In this document: positions 1-7,938 of the stretch, piece after piece
Position numbering within the stretch: the first letter of the stretch is position 1
Layout of the letters: each line of letters opens with the position of its first letter
DNA from: an uncultured Eggerthellaceae bacterium
GTDB taxonomy: Bacteria > Actinomycetota > Coriobacteriia > Coriobacteriales > Eggerthellaceae
Direction of reading: 5' to 3'
NCBI GenBank assembly: GCA_947564425.1
Contig: CANOBU010000007.1
Location: 1-44,008 of the forward strand
Length of the DNA stretch: 44,008 nucleotides
The notes under the pieces: model-generated
Told to the model about the DNA's origin: nothing
Databases searched by the model: none
What the model saw: the letters and a program-made list of their open reading frames with translations, nothing else
Made by a program: the position numbers and the translations under genes

Positions 1-61
1 GGGAATCGAACCCGCGTCAGGAGCTTGGAAGGCTCCGGTTCTACCATTGAACTACGCCCGC
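1..61 (-). tRNA. tRNA-Gly(TCC), 3' end cut off by window edge
   Basis: Read on the minus strand this begins with the acceptor arm GCGGGCG at position 61, followed by a D-arm, an anticodon loop CTTCCAA (anticodon TCC) and a T-arm containing GGTTCGATTCC. The 3' acceptor strand and any CCA lie beyond position 1. A minus-strand TATAAT sits at 74-79, just upstream, and probably is its -10 box; I see no good -35. Confidence 0.93.
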
Positions 62-185
62 AGCGCAAGGGGGATTATACCGCAAAGCGCCAGACCCCGC
101 GCGAAAGAGTCCACCTGTCGGGCGGCGGCCCTCTTAACATGCGATCGTGCACCCGGAGGACTGCCCCGATAGATGGCGCTGCCTC

Positions 186-216
186 TTGACTTAAAGCAAG
201 GTTCAAGTGGTAAATA
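186..216 (+). promoter_or_regulatory. MerR-family type promoter/operator of the cupin gene
   Basis: A TTGACT -35 (186-191) and a TAAATA -10 (211-216) are separated by 19 bp, longer than the usual 17. The spacer holds an imperfect 20-bp palindrome at 189-208 with arms ACTTAAAGC and GGTTCAAGT (7 of 9 positions match). A palindrome in an over-long spacer is the hallmark of promoters activated by MerR-family regulators, and the half-site resembles AdhR/NmlR-type sites. No MerR gene is in the window. Confidence 0.6.
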
Positions 217-263
217 AGGGAATCGACACCTTCCAACGGCACCATTCGACGCAAGGAGCACCC

Positions 264-701
264 ATGGTAAAGGCAGAGCAAAGCGATGCGGCGGCCCAGG
301 GCGGCCTGTTCGGGCTGGGGGAGCCCAACGATGCCTATGCGCAGTACTTCATAGGCCGGTCGTACCTGAACCCCCTCACCGACCCCCGGAAGACGCAGTT
401 CGTCGCCAACGTGACGTTCGAGCCCGGATGCCGCAACAACTGGCATATCCACCATGCGGAGGAAGGCGGCGGCCAGATCCTGCTGGTAACCGACGGCCGC
501 GGATGGTACCAGGAATGGGGCAAGGAGCCGCGCGAGCTGCATCCGGGGGATTGCGTGGCCATCCCGGCGAATGTGAAGCACTGGCACGGCGCGGCGAAGG
601 ACAGCTGGATGAGCCACGTGGCCTTCGAGGCCTGCGGAACGGGCCTGTCTAACGAATGGTGCGAACCCGTGGACGACCGGGAATACGCGCAGCTGCCGTA
701 A
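264..701 (+). CDS. Cupin-domain protein
   Basis: A 145-residue single-domain cupin, probably cytosolic. Cupin motif 1 is visible as WHIHHAEEGGGQ with the usual metal-binding His residues, followed by the GWYQEWG strand. Motif 2 follows as HPGDCVAIPANVKHWHG. This arrangement is common in small cupins that travel with carboxymuconolactone decarboxylases or aldo/keto reductases, but neither is next door, so the substrate is unknown. The start is ATG 264, because AAGGAG lies 7 bases upstream; the open frame extends back to 207 but that would place the start inside the promoter. The promoter looks MerR-controlled, which fits induction by an electrophile or redox signal (inference). Confidence 0.85.
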   Translation: MVKAEQSDAAAQGGLFGLGEPNDAYAQYFIGRSYLNPLTDPRKTQFVANVTFEPGCRNNWHIHHAEEGGGQILLVTDGRGWYQEWGKEPRELHPGDCVAIPANVKHWHGAAKDSWMSHVAFEACGTGLSNEWCEPVDDREYAQLP

Positions 702-784
702 GGCCCCAGACGCATCCGGGGCCGCAGCGGCGGGGCTCCGGGCGCAATCCGCAGCGTTTATCTCCGTCTTGAGCCATGCCGATC

Positions 785-825
785 AAAAGCAGTGCGCTCT
801 TTCAGGGCGCACTGCTTTATTTCGC
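785..825. terminator. Bidirectional hairpin terminator
   Basis: A perfect 12-bp stem pairs AAAGCAGTGCGC (786-797) with GCGCACTGCTTT (807-818) across a 9-base loop. T-rich flanks on both sides (TTTATTT on plus, TTTTGAT on minus) suit both converging genes, the cupin and the PPOx-like protein. Confidence 0.8.
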
Positions 826-847
826 GCGATAGAGGTGCTTGCAGGCG

Positions 848-1258
848 TCAGGCCAGCTGCTTGCCGGCTTCGGGGCCCGAGGCCATCTGGAATACGGCAT
901 CCACGTGGATGAAGCAGCCGCCCTTGGCGCGGATGGGCACCCCCATGGCGGCGAACTTCGCATCGACCTGCTCTTTCAGGGCAGCGAACTCGGGGCCGTC
1001 GTTCACGTAGCGGGCGGTGCCATGAATCTGGAAGGCGTGCTGGTCGGTCCAGAAGGCAACGGCCACCTGCTGGTTCTGCTGCAGGTTGGCCAGCGTCTTG
1101 CGGAAGAACTGGTCGGAGATATACACGGTTTCGTCGTCGATCACGGACCGCATGCCCACGGCGGCCCCGTTGGGCGCACCCTCGCCCGAGGCCGTGCACA
1201 GCACCATGCTGGCCGCCGACTCGAACAGCTCCTTCACCTCGTCGCTCATGATAGCCAT
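848..1258 (-). CDS. Pyridoxamine 5'-phosphate oxidase-like flavoprotein
   Basis: A 136-residue protein with the split-barrel fold of the PPOx/FMN-binding family: a strand ending in SMVLCTASGEGAPNGAAVGMRS, then VYISDQFFRKTLANLQQNQQVAVAF, then the pattern AFQIHGTARYV. Small stand-alone members bind FMN, F420 or haem and rarely make PLP, so the cofactor and substrate are open. I chose ATG 1258 because AAAGGAG sits directly upstream; the open frame reaches 1282 without a ribosome site. It is divergent from the radical SAM gene, with which it shares the 131-bp gap 1259-1389; a minus-strand TATACT at about 1292-1297 may be its -10. Confidence 0.82.
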   Translation of the reverse strand: MAIMSDEVKELFESAASMVLCTASGEGAPNGAAVGMRSVIDDETVYISDQFFRKTLANLQQNQQVAVAFWTDQHAFQIHGTARYVNDGPEFAALKEQVDAKFAAMGVPIRAKGGCFIHVDAVFQMASGPEAGKQLA

Positions 1259-1389
1259 GAAAGCTCCTTTCCCGATGTCCATTGCCCACCAGTATAGACC
1301 TGGAGAACAGCGAAGGCTGCGTCACTTGGATTACACGATGCCCTTTATGCGCTATCTTGGTCTGTAGAACCGATCGGAAGGGAGTCGCC

Positions 1390-2277
1390 ATGCCCATCGA
1401 ATCGCCCCAGCACCGGCCGCCCCACGATATGAACTGCCCCATGCTGCAGATCGCCACCGGCTGCACCCATGGCAGGTGCCGCTTCTGCGACATTTTCATC
1501 GACGTGCCCTTCTCGGCCGTGCCCATGGAAGAGGTCGTCGCCGACATCGAGCAGATCGCCCGCCATGCCTCGGCGCTCACCCGCCGCATATACCTGACCG
1601 GCGGCAACCCCTTCGCGCTGCCGACGGAGCGCCTGACAGCCGTGTTCGATGCGGTGGAGGAGCGCATCCCCACGGTGAAGGGCTACGGCGGCTTCTGCCG
1701 CATCATGGATATCGCCCGCAAGACCGATGACGAGCTGGCGCTTTTGGCATCGCGCGGGGTAAACGAGATAACCATCGGGGCCGAAAGCGGCTTCGACGAG
1801 GCCCTGGATTTCATGCAGAAGGGGCATAGCGCCGCCGATATCGTGGAGCAGGGCCGGCGGCTGCATAAGGCGGGCATCGGTTTCACGTTCTTCTATCTGG
1901 CGGGCATGGCCGGCGCCGGGCGCGGCCAGCAGAACGCACGGGCCTCGGCCGAGGTGTTCAGCGCCGCCGGGCCCAGCCGCATCCTGGTGGTCACCCTGAC
2001 ACCCACCAAGACGTGGCCTTTGGCCCGCGCCATCCGGGAGGGGCGGTGGCAGCCGCCCACCGAGGGGGAGATAGCCCGCGAGATCCAGACCTTCGTCGGC
2101 GCCCTCGCCTGCCCTTGCGCGGTGAACTGCTCCCACGATACGGACATCATCAAGTTCGAGGGTATGGTTCCCGCCGACCGGCAGAACATGGTGGCGCTTT
2201 TGGACAACCTCATTCCCAAGATGGATGAAGGGGCGGCCCGGCGCCTGCGCGAGATGCTGCACCGGGCGACGTTCTAG
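1390..2277 (+). CDS. Radical SAM protein with CX4CX2C cluster motif
   Basis: A 295-residue radical SAM enzyme. The cluster motif is CTHGRCRFC, spaced CX4CX2C rather than the classical CX3CX2C; this wider spacing occurs in a known subgroup with sequences like GCSHNKCTFC. It is followed by YLTGGNPFAL (the SAM-binding GGE-like strand) and EITIGAESGFDEAL (typical beta-strand with Glu and Ser). Near the C-terminus ACPCAVNCSHD contributes three more Cys residues, which could bind a second cluster, but there is no clear auxiliary-cluster domain. The substrate is not predictable. ATG 1390 follows AGGGAG by 6 bases. It reads alone between a divergent PPOx-like gene and the converging sigma-locus remnant. 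Confidence 0.85.
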   Translation: MPIESPQHRPPHDMNCPMLQIATGCTHGRCRFCDIFIDVPFSAVPMEEVVADIEQIARHASALTRRIYLTGGNPFALPTERLTAVFDAVEERIPTVKGYGGFCRIMDIARKTDDELALLASRGVNEITIGAESGFDEALDFMQKGHSAADIVEQGRRLHKAGIGFTFFYLAGMAGAGRGQQNARASAEVFSAAGPSRILVVTLTPTKTWPLARAIREGRWQPPTEGEIAREIQTFVGALACPCAVNCSHDTDIIKFEGMVPADRQNMVALLDNLIPKMDEGAARRLREMLHRATF

Positions 2278-2314
2278 GGGTGCGTTCCTCCAAGGTGACG
2301 CCCCGCGGCGAAAG

Positions 2315-2361
2315 GAGGGCGGCCCCAGGGCCCGGCATGGCCGGACAGCGGGGCCGCCCTC
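2315..2361. terminator. GC-rich hairpin between converging genes
   Basis: A perfect 12-bp stem pairs GAGGGCGGCCCC (2315-2326) with GGGGCCGCCCTC (2350-2361), and a second small hairpin nests inside. There is no strong T-run, so termination is inferred from strength and from its place between converging genes. Confidence 0.45.
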
Positions 2362-2391
2362 TGCGGTTTCGGATGCGGGGCGCTGCGGCTA

Positions 2392-3405
2392 TCAGGCGAA
2401 GCGCACGCCGTTCACCGTGATGCCCTCGATGGCCTCGGGGTCCACCAGGCGGTTGAACATCCAGACCGTTTGGCGATCCGAGCGCAAAAGCGTGTGCGCC
2501 GCGTTGTCGAGGTCGTCTGCCTCGCTGTACAGCGTGTAGGAGGTTCCGTCCCGATATTCCACCTTCACCTCGCCGATGGCATCGCCGTCCATCTCGTCGG
2601 CGCATCCGGCCAGGTATTCCTCGAAGCTGCCGTAGGCTTCCGCGAAGCACTCCTCGTATTTCGCCCGGGCCAGGTCCTCGTTCACGATGCTTCCCTCACC
2701 CGTGTGGTCGAACCGAATCGAGAGCGGCGATACCTCGATGGAGCCGATGTCCTCGGCAGAGAAGGTGCGCGAGGAAGCCGCCCCCCGGGTGGGGATCTCT
2801 GCCGACTGCTCGGAGCCATCGGGTCCGAATATCGCCAGCGTTATGGGCGCGCCGTCGGCCGGCGGGTCCGTGAACACCAGGTATTCGTAGCAGTACAGCT
2901 TGTCGGCGGTGCTGCGCTGCGGATCCACGAAGGTGAAGGAGCTGGCGTAATTGAAATAGGCGGAATCCTGCGCGGCGGCCTGCTTGCCCTTTTCGAAGGC
3001 ATCCCGCTCGGCGGGGTCTTCGGGCACGGCCGCATGCTCCCATCGGGCCAGGGCCTCCGCTTTGGCGGCTTCGTCCATGCCGCCTATGAACATCCACCTA
3101 TAGGGCGCGTCGTTGGGCTGGAAGGCCCCTTTGCCCTGATTGGTCAGGTCGTTCCACTGCAGGGCCGTCACGCCGCCGGGGTGCTCCAGGGTGTAATGCA
3201 CCACCATGGTGTCCTTGTCGCGTACCGTGGAGAGCACGGTCAGGGTGTGGTCGCCTATGGCTATGGGCACCTCGTCTGTTGCGATACAGGCGCCCAGCAG
3301 GCGCTCGGCGGTCTCGGGGTCGGCCTCGACGTACTCGCGGCTGGGATAGGTTACCGTCACCGGCTTGCCGTCCTTGTATAGCTGCACCTCCTCGTGGGCC
3401 TGCAC
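2392..3405 (-). pseudogene. Extracytoplasmic domain of a sigma-locus membrane protein, N-terminus lost
   Basis: An open frame of 337 residues that starts only at an internal GTG (3405) with no ribosome site. Its content (HPGGVTALQWNDLTNQG, DPQRSTADKLYCYEYLVF, SPLSIRF) resembles the extracytoplasmic half of DUF4179-type anti-sigma or sigma-linked membrane proteins, but no cytoplasmic anti-sigma segment or membrane helix precedes it. The same frame stays open upstream and reads AFGDGARTSV, which looks like the segment after a membrane helix, until it runs out of phase into the sigma gene. I read this as the C-terminal part left by an internal deletion. It could still be translated by coupling; the long intact frame shows the event is recent or the domain is still kept. 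Confidence 0.55.
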
Positions 3406-3614
3406 GCTGGTGCGGGCCCCGTCGCCGAAGGCGCCGCCTTGCCCTGCGGCCTGCGGGGCACGCCGTCGCTTTTCAGTATCTTCTCGAAGGCGGCTATCAC
3501 GGCGTCTTCCGCCTGGCCCTCGTCGTGCAGGATGGCGTAGGCGATGCGGTACATCTTCTGCTCGTAGAGCTCGAACAGCGCCTCCGCGTTCTCTGCGGCT
3601 GTTCTTCGTGCCAT
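3357..3614 (-). pseudogene. ECF sigma factor truncated after region 2
   Basis: The first 45 or so residues are a clear sigma-70 region 2 of the ECF group: LFELYEQKMYRIAYAILHDEGQAEDAVIAAFEKILKS, the core-binding and -10 recognition segment. After KILKS the frame turns into low-complexity, Arg/Pro/Ser-rich sequence that is an out-of-phase reading of the following gene, and region 4 (the -35 recognition helix-turn-helix) is absent. The product would be 85 residues against about 160-180 for the family. ATG 3614 has AAGGTGA upstream, so translation initiation still looks sound. Without region 4 it is unlikely to work as a normal sigma factor. Confidence 0.7.
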
Positions 3615-3794
3615 AGAGTCACCTTGCTTCGTCGTCCGTTTCAACTGCATTCGCCCGGGGTTGCGCGGCCTCGGGCCGGGTTCCAGAACGTTCTACCCAA
3701 TATAACGAACGGCGCAGCGGGAATGTGACAAGAGAAGGGAAATGAGGATGGGGCCCGGGAGGCTGGGCGGCCGCAGAAGGGAAGCGGCGCCCTG

Positions 3795-4223
3795 TTATTC
3801 GCGCGAGCGGCGATAGCGGGCCAGGGCGGCGTCCATATCGACGGCCGTGCGGCGGTAGTACACCCAGTAGGCGATGGTGAGCACAGCCAGGATGACCAGG
3901 TATATCAGCGCGAACATCCCCCAGGCGCCCAGGTTATCCGCGGGAAGCCAGTCCCCCAGGAAGGCGCAGGCGGCCAGCACGACGAAGGCGCTCAGGCCGA
4001 ATCCCAGCACGCGTCCCGGATAGGCCATGGCCTTCAGCACGGCGTCGCTGAACCACAGCGTCTGCAGCGCCGCCAGCAGCAGGCAGGCCGCCAGCAGCGT
4101 TATGGTAACCACCAAGCCGTATTCCGGTCCGGCGAAGGCCAGGCCGAAGAGGGTCCACAGGGCCATGCTGCAGGTGAATATGATGCAGGCGCCCTTCAGG
4201 GTGTTCTTCGCGATTCCGTTCAT
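3795..4223 (-). CDS. DUF3021 family membrane protein
   Basis: A 142-residue protein with four hydrophobic segments (about residues 10-30, 35-57, 68-92 and 99-123) and a charged C-terminal tail, the size and layout of DUF3021. Genes of this family are nearly always found directly after a LytTR regulator, as here, and are thought to act as membrane partners that modulate the regulator (family knowledge, mechanism unproven). ATG 4223 has AAAGGA upstream; the gap from the LytTR stop is 24 bases, so the two form one operon on the minus strand. Confidence 0.75.
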   Translation of the reverse strand: MNGIAKNTLKGACIIFTCSMALWTLFGLAFAGPEYGLVVTITLLAACLLLAALQTLWFSDAVLKAMAYPGRVLGFGLSAFVVLAACAFLGDWLPADNLGAWGMFALIYLVILAVLTIAYWVYYRRTAVDMDAALARYRRSRE

Positions 4224-4247
4224 GGCAGATCCTTTCCGGTCGGGGTT

Positions 4248-4688
4248 CTAAAGTCCTATCTTCGTCTTGATGGCCGGCGCGTATTGGCGCGAGGCCACCA
4301 GGCGCTCGCCGTTGGCCAGCAGCAGCTGCAGCCGCCCGTTGCCGTGGGGGCGCAGGCCGCGCACGGCGTCGAAGTTCGCCAGGGCCGATTTCGATATGCG
4401 GACGAATTCGGTGCCCTCCAGCAGCTCTTCCAACTCGTACAGGCGCAGGTGGCTCTCCAGTACGGCGTCCTGCGTGTACAGGAATGTGCGGCCGTCTACG
4501 GTCTCGATGTACAGCACGGCTCCTGCCGGCACGATGAGGGTGCTGCCGTCGTCCGCCTCGCCCAGCAGCTTGCGGTCCAGCGCGTTCACGGCGGCCACGA
4601 TGGCCTGCACGCGCCGATCGATCCGGGGGCAGCTGATGCCCACCTCGATATCGTCCAACTGGGGATTCTCTTCCACGGATAGCCTCAT
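4248..4688 (-). CDS. LytTR-domain DNA-binding regulator
   Basis: A 146-residue protein. The N-terminal 45 residues are a short alpha/beta lead (LSVEENPQLDDIEVGISCP). From about residue 50 the LytTR domain follows, with IVPAGAVLYIETVDGRTFLYTQDAVLESHLRLYELEELL and the signature FVRISKSALANFDAVRGLRPHGNGRLQLLLANGERLVASRQY. There is no receiver domain, as in the LytTR proteins paired with DUF3021. It likely controls its own operon and perhaps a transporter elsewhere; no ABC transporter is adjacent. I chose ATG 4688 with a weak GAGGG; the frame extends to 4886 but that stretch is not family-like. Confidence 0.82.
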   Translation of the reverse strand: MRLSVEENPQLDDIEVGISCPRIDRRVQAIVAAVNALDRKLLGEADDGSTLIVPAGAVLYIETVDGRTFLYTQDAVLESHLRLYELEELLEGTEFVRISKSALANFDAVRGLRPHGNGRLQLLLANGERLVASRQYAPAIKTKIGL

Positions 4689-4828
4689 GGCCCTCGCTTT
4701 CTGCAGGTCTGCGGTATGCCCCCAGTTTGCCAAGGGCGGCTGCCGGCCGCAAGGGGGTCGGCGCTGTCCTGCATCGGGGGCGATCCCAGTTGCAATGATG
4801 GTGGGGTAACAGGGGACCGACGGGGGAC

Positions 4829-5704
4829 CTAATTCCAGGCTGCCTGCAGGGTTGCGAGCAGGCAGTCGTAGAAGCCGGCTGCGCAACCGCCGTCCTCCTC
4901 GGCCCGGGCCGACAAAGTCACCGCCAGGGTGCGTTCGAAGCCGTCCTCGGCCAGAGGCAGCCAGCGGGCGCCGCTGCCCTCCAGGGAGCCCCAGCTATGG
5001 CGGGGCCAGAAGCCCACGCCCAGGCCCAGGGCGACCATCTTCTTCACCACGGCGGGGTTGTCGCTGTCGAAGCCGATGGCGGGCGCGAAGCCCCGGCGGC
5101 TGCACAGGCCGTCGCATAGGGCTCGGAAGCGGCGCGAGCCTGCCAGGCTTATGAATCGCTCGCCGGCCAGGGCCTCCAAGGGCACCGGTGCCCGATAGGG
5201 GCTGCGGCGCGGCACCGCTATGCCGATGGGCTCGGTGAAGCGCTCCTCGCGGGCGGATGGGGAGCCGCCTGCCGGATCGGTTCCGGGCAGCACGGTATCG
5301 AGCCGTACATCCCAGCGGCCATCGCCTTCGTCTTGGGACAGCTCGAAGGCGGCCCGGGGCTGCTGCTCGGCGAAGGCGGCGATGGCATCCACCGCCACGG
5401 CCGTGGCCGACAGCAGGGCCACCCGCACCGTCCGGGCCCGGCCCGCGGCGAAATCGCGCAGGTCGTCGGCGGTCCCGTCCAGCGAGTCCAGCAACGGCGC
5501 CACCCGGTCGCGCAGGAAGGCCCCCTCCTCCGTCAGGCGTATGTTGCGTCCCGTGCGCTCGAACAGGTGCGTGCCCAGCTCGGCCTCCAACCGTTGGATC
5601 GAGCGGCTGAGGGCCGGCTGCACCACATTCAGGCGCTGGGCGCTGCGGGTCATGTGCTCGGTTTCCGCCACGTCGCAGAAATAGCGCAGCTGGGTCAGGT
5701 CCAT
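4829..5704 (-). CDS. LysR-family transcriptional regulator
   Basis: A 291-residue LysR regulator. The N-terminal winged helix-turn-helix reads LRYFCDVAETEHMTRSAQRLNVVQPALSRSIQRLEAELGTHLFERTGR, followed by a linker helix and a substrate-binding domain with ISLAGSRRFRALCDGLCSRRGFAP and ALGLGVGFWPRHSWG. It resembles members governed by a small-molecule effector, which cannot be named. ATG 5704 is preceded by GGAGG at 8 bases. The gene is divergent from the SemiSWEET-like gene at 5835, and LysR proteins often regulate such divergent neighbours, so that membrane protein is its most likely target (inference). Confidence 0.88.
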   Translation of the reverse strand: MDLTQLRYFCDVAETEHMTRSAQRLNVVQPALSRSIQRLEAELGTHLFERTGRNIRLTEEGAFLRDRVAPLLDSLDGTADDLRDFAAGRARTVRVALLSATAVAVDAIAAFAEQQPRAAFELSQDEGDGRWDVRLDTVLPGTDPAGGSPSAREERFTEPIGIAVPRRSPYRAPVPLEALAGERFISLAGSRRFRALCDGLCSRRGFAPAIGFDSDNPAVVKKMVALGLGVGFWPRHSWGSLEGSGARWLPLAEDGFERTLAVTLSARAEEDGGCAAGFYDCLLATLQAAWN

Positions 5705-5834
5705 GGCGGGGTCCTCCATTCATAACTGAAAGCTATCGAATTCATTATAACCATGCATTGGACATCATGAATGGAGAGCCTAGGATGGAAGGCGTATCAG
5801 AATTATTCGGCAGGGAAGGGAAGTGCCATCGTCT

Positions 5835-6149
5835 ATGGCGGAATTGCTGGAAGCGGCCATGCTCCTGTGCTTCGGGATATCGTGGCCCCTCAACGCCTAC
5901 AAATGCTACCGGGCCCGCACGGCGGCGGGCTCCAGTTGGCAGTTCATCGCCCTTATCACCGCCGGCTACGTCGCCGGCATAGCTGCGAAGCTCGCAGCGG
6001 GGAGCCTCAGCTGGGTGCTGGCGGTGTATCTGCTGAACCTGCTGTTCCTGGGCCTCAACTGGGCCGTGTACTTCCGCAACCGGCGGTTGGACGCCGCAGG
6101 TGCCGGCCCCTGCGGCTGCGAGGGCACGCCGGCGCCCCTGCGGTCCTAA
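5835..6149 (+). CDS. SemiSWEET/PQ-loop-like three-helix membrane protein
   Basis: A 104-residue protein with three hydrophobic segments (about 5-25, 38-60 and 64-84). The stretch FGISWPLNAYKCYRARTAAGSSW has the Pro in helix 1 and the conserved basic/RTxxGSS loop of small PQ-loop proteins, which form dimers and in the SemiSWEET branch move sugars. The substrate here is unknown. GGGAAGGGAA (5813-5822) sits about 12 bases before ATG 5835 and abuts the alternative GTG 5823, so I prefer the ATG. Its stop codon overlaps that of the serine dehydratase gene tail to tail (6146-6149). Divergent LysR gene upstream. Confidence 0.6.
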   Translation: MAELLEAAMLLCFGISWPLNAYKCYRARTAAGSSWQFIALITAGYVAGIAAKLAAGSLSWVLAVYLLNLLFLGLNWAVYFRNRRLDAAGAGPCGCEGTPAPLRS

Positions 6150-7822
6150 CCTTCGCAGCCGGGGCAGATGGCGCAGAGGGCCCGGGCCGTGGGGGTGGCG
6201 GCCAGGCCCCCCAGAGCGCTCTCGCGCAGCTCGAAGGGCAGGGTGCGTCCCACAGCATCGAGGGTCGCCACGGTTTCGTCGAAGGGGACGATGCTGTCTA
6301 CGCCCGCCAGGGCCATCTGGGCTGCTGCCAGGGCGTTGGCGGCGCCCGTGGCATTGCGCTTCTGGCAGGGCGCCTCCACCAGGCCGCCGATGGGGTCGCA
6401 TACCAGCCCCAGCAGCCCCGCCAGGGCGCTGGCCGCCGCGGCCAGGCACTGGGCCGGCGTGCCGCCCATGAGCTCCACGGCGGCGCTGGCCGCCATGGCG
6501 CTGGCGGTTCCCACTTCGGCCTGGCAGCCTCCTTCGGCCCCCGAAACGGTGGCCATGCGGGCTATCAGCATGCCCACGGCGGCGGCATTGGCCACCCCGC
6601 GGTTCAGCTGCCGGTCCGTCAGGCCGCGCTCCTTCTTCAGGGCGAACAGCACGCCCGGCAGCACGCCGGCCGAGCCGGCCGTGGGGGCGGCTACGATGCG
6701 CCCCATGGCGGCGTTGGTCTCCAGCACCGCCATGCTGTAGGTTACGGCCCGGGCCAGCAGCGGGTCGCAGAGGCTGCCCGGGGTGTCCCCATAGGCCCGC
6801 AGCCTCGCCGCCTCGCCGCCGATGAGGCCTCCCATGGAGGGACGCGGATCCTCCAGGGCGGCCCGCACCGAGGCGCCCATGGTGGCCAGCACATCGTCCA
6901 CGTAGCGGTGGGTGTCGTCCACGGCCAGGCCATCCATAACCAGCAGGCAGCGCTCCCGCCGGCAGATGGCATCGGAGATGGGCAGCCCCTCCTCTTCGCA
7001 GTAGGCCAGCAGCTGGGCGCCGCTGCGGAAATCCAGGCGTTGGAACAGGGCGGCCGCCTGGTCGGCATCCATGGCCAGCCCGAAGCCGGTGGGCTCCAGG
7101 CCGGCGGCCTGCTCATCATCGGGGGTAAGGGGTGCGAACTCCTCCCGCGAGCGGTCACTGGCCAGGCAGCGGGCCGCTATCACCTCGGGTCCTTCGGCTA
7201 TGGCCGCCATCAGGGCTTCCGGCAGCCCGTCGTCGGTCTCCATCACGGTGTAGGCTATGTCGCCCCGCTTCTCGCGGAACAGGCGCGCAGTGGCTATGTT
7301 CACCCCGGCCTCGGCCACGCGGGCGGCTATGAAGGCCAGCACGCCGCGGCGGTCCCGGTGCTTCACCACCAGGCTGTGGTATTCGCCGGTGAGCTCCACG
7401 GCAATGCCGTTCAGGCGCGTGATCCTCGCTGCGCCGCCGCCGATGGATTCGCCGCGCACGCGCGTGACGGTTCCCGAGGCGTCCGTCACCTCGATGTCGA
7501 CGGTGTTCGGATGGTCGCAGGCGGCTTCGCTGTCGGGGATGAACTCGAAGGCGAGCCCCGCTTCCGCAGCCAGCTGCAGCGAGTCGCGTATGCGCTCGTC
7601 ATCGGCCGAAAGCCCCAGCATGCCCGCCACCAGGGCGCGGTCGGTGCCATGGCCGCGGTAGGTGCAGGCGAAGCTGCCGTACAGCGTGAACACGGCCCGC
7701 ACCGGCTCGGACGCCAGCAGGTTGCGCGCCATCAGGGCGATGCGCAGGGCCCCTGCGGTGTGGGAGCTGGATGGCCCGATCATCACCGGCCCTATTATGT
7801 CGCGGATTCCCAGGGTCCTCAT
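6146..7822 (-). CDS. sdaA: L-serine ammonia-lyase, iron-sulfur-dependent, single chain
   Basis: A 558-residue enzyme that deaminates L-serine to pyruvate and ammonia in the cytosol. The beta domain comes first (RDIIGPVMIGPSSSHTAGALR, the classic start), then an ACT-like segment (HSLVVKHRDRRGVLAFIAARVAEAGVNIATARLFRE), then the alpha domain with EGGCQAEVGTASAMAA and CDPIGGLVEAPCQKRNA, whose Cys residues hold the catalytic [4Fe-4S] cluster. The C-terminus ends CAICPGCEG; in the one-chain Legionella enzyme a C-terminal Cys ligates the cluster, so these tail cysteines may do likewise. ATG 7822 has AGGGAG 8 bases upstream. The oxygen-labile cluster suits an anaerobe using amino acids. Confidence 0.93.
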   Translation of the reverse strand: MRTLGIRDIIGPVMIGPSSSHTAGALRIALMARNLLASEPVRAVFTLYGSFACTYRGHGTDRALVAGMLGLSADDERIRDSLQLAAEAGLAFEFIPDSEAACDHPNTVDIEVTDASGTVTRVRGESIGGGAARITRLNGIAVELTGEYHSLVVKHRDRRGVLAFIAARVAEAGVNIATARLFREKRGDIAYTVMETDDGLPEALMAAIAEGPEVIAARCLASDRSREEFAPLTPDDEQAAGLEPTGFGLAMDADQAAALFQRLDFRSGAQLLAYCEEEGLPISDAICRRERCLLVMDGLAVDDTHRYVDDVLATMGASVRAALEDPRPSMGGLIGGEAARLRAYGDTPGSLCDPLLARAVTYSMAVLETNAAMGRIVAAPTAGSAGVLPGVLFALKKERGLTDRQLNRGVANAAAVGMLIARMATVSGAEGGCQAEVGTASAMAASAAVELMGGTPAQCLAAAASALAGLLGLVCDPIGGLVEAPCQKRNATGAANALAAAQMALAGVDSIVPFDETVATLDAVGRTLPFELRESALGGLAATPTARALCAICPGCEG

Positions 7823-7938
7823 GGGACGCTCCCTTCCCGGGCCGCGCACGGCCGCCGTCGGGTATCTGCTGCTACGGTATCACAGCGCAGCACCCGGCGC
7901 CCGTAAGGTTCCCCAGCCGTTGCAAGCGGCAGCAGACG

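Noticed and set aside
5771-7906. 711-residue plus-strand open frame
   Set aside because: It is antisense to the complete serine dehydratase gene. Its composition (Gly, Gln, His, Arg) is that of a GC-rich shadow frame and no domain is visible.
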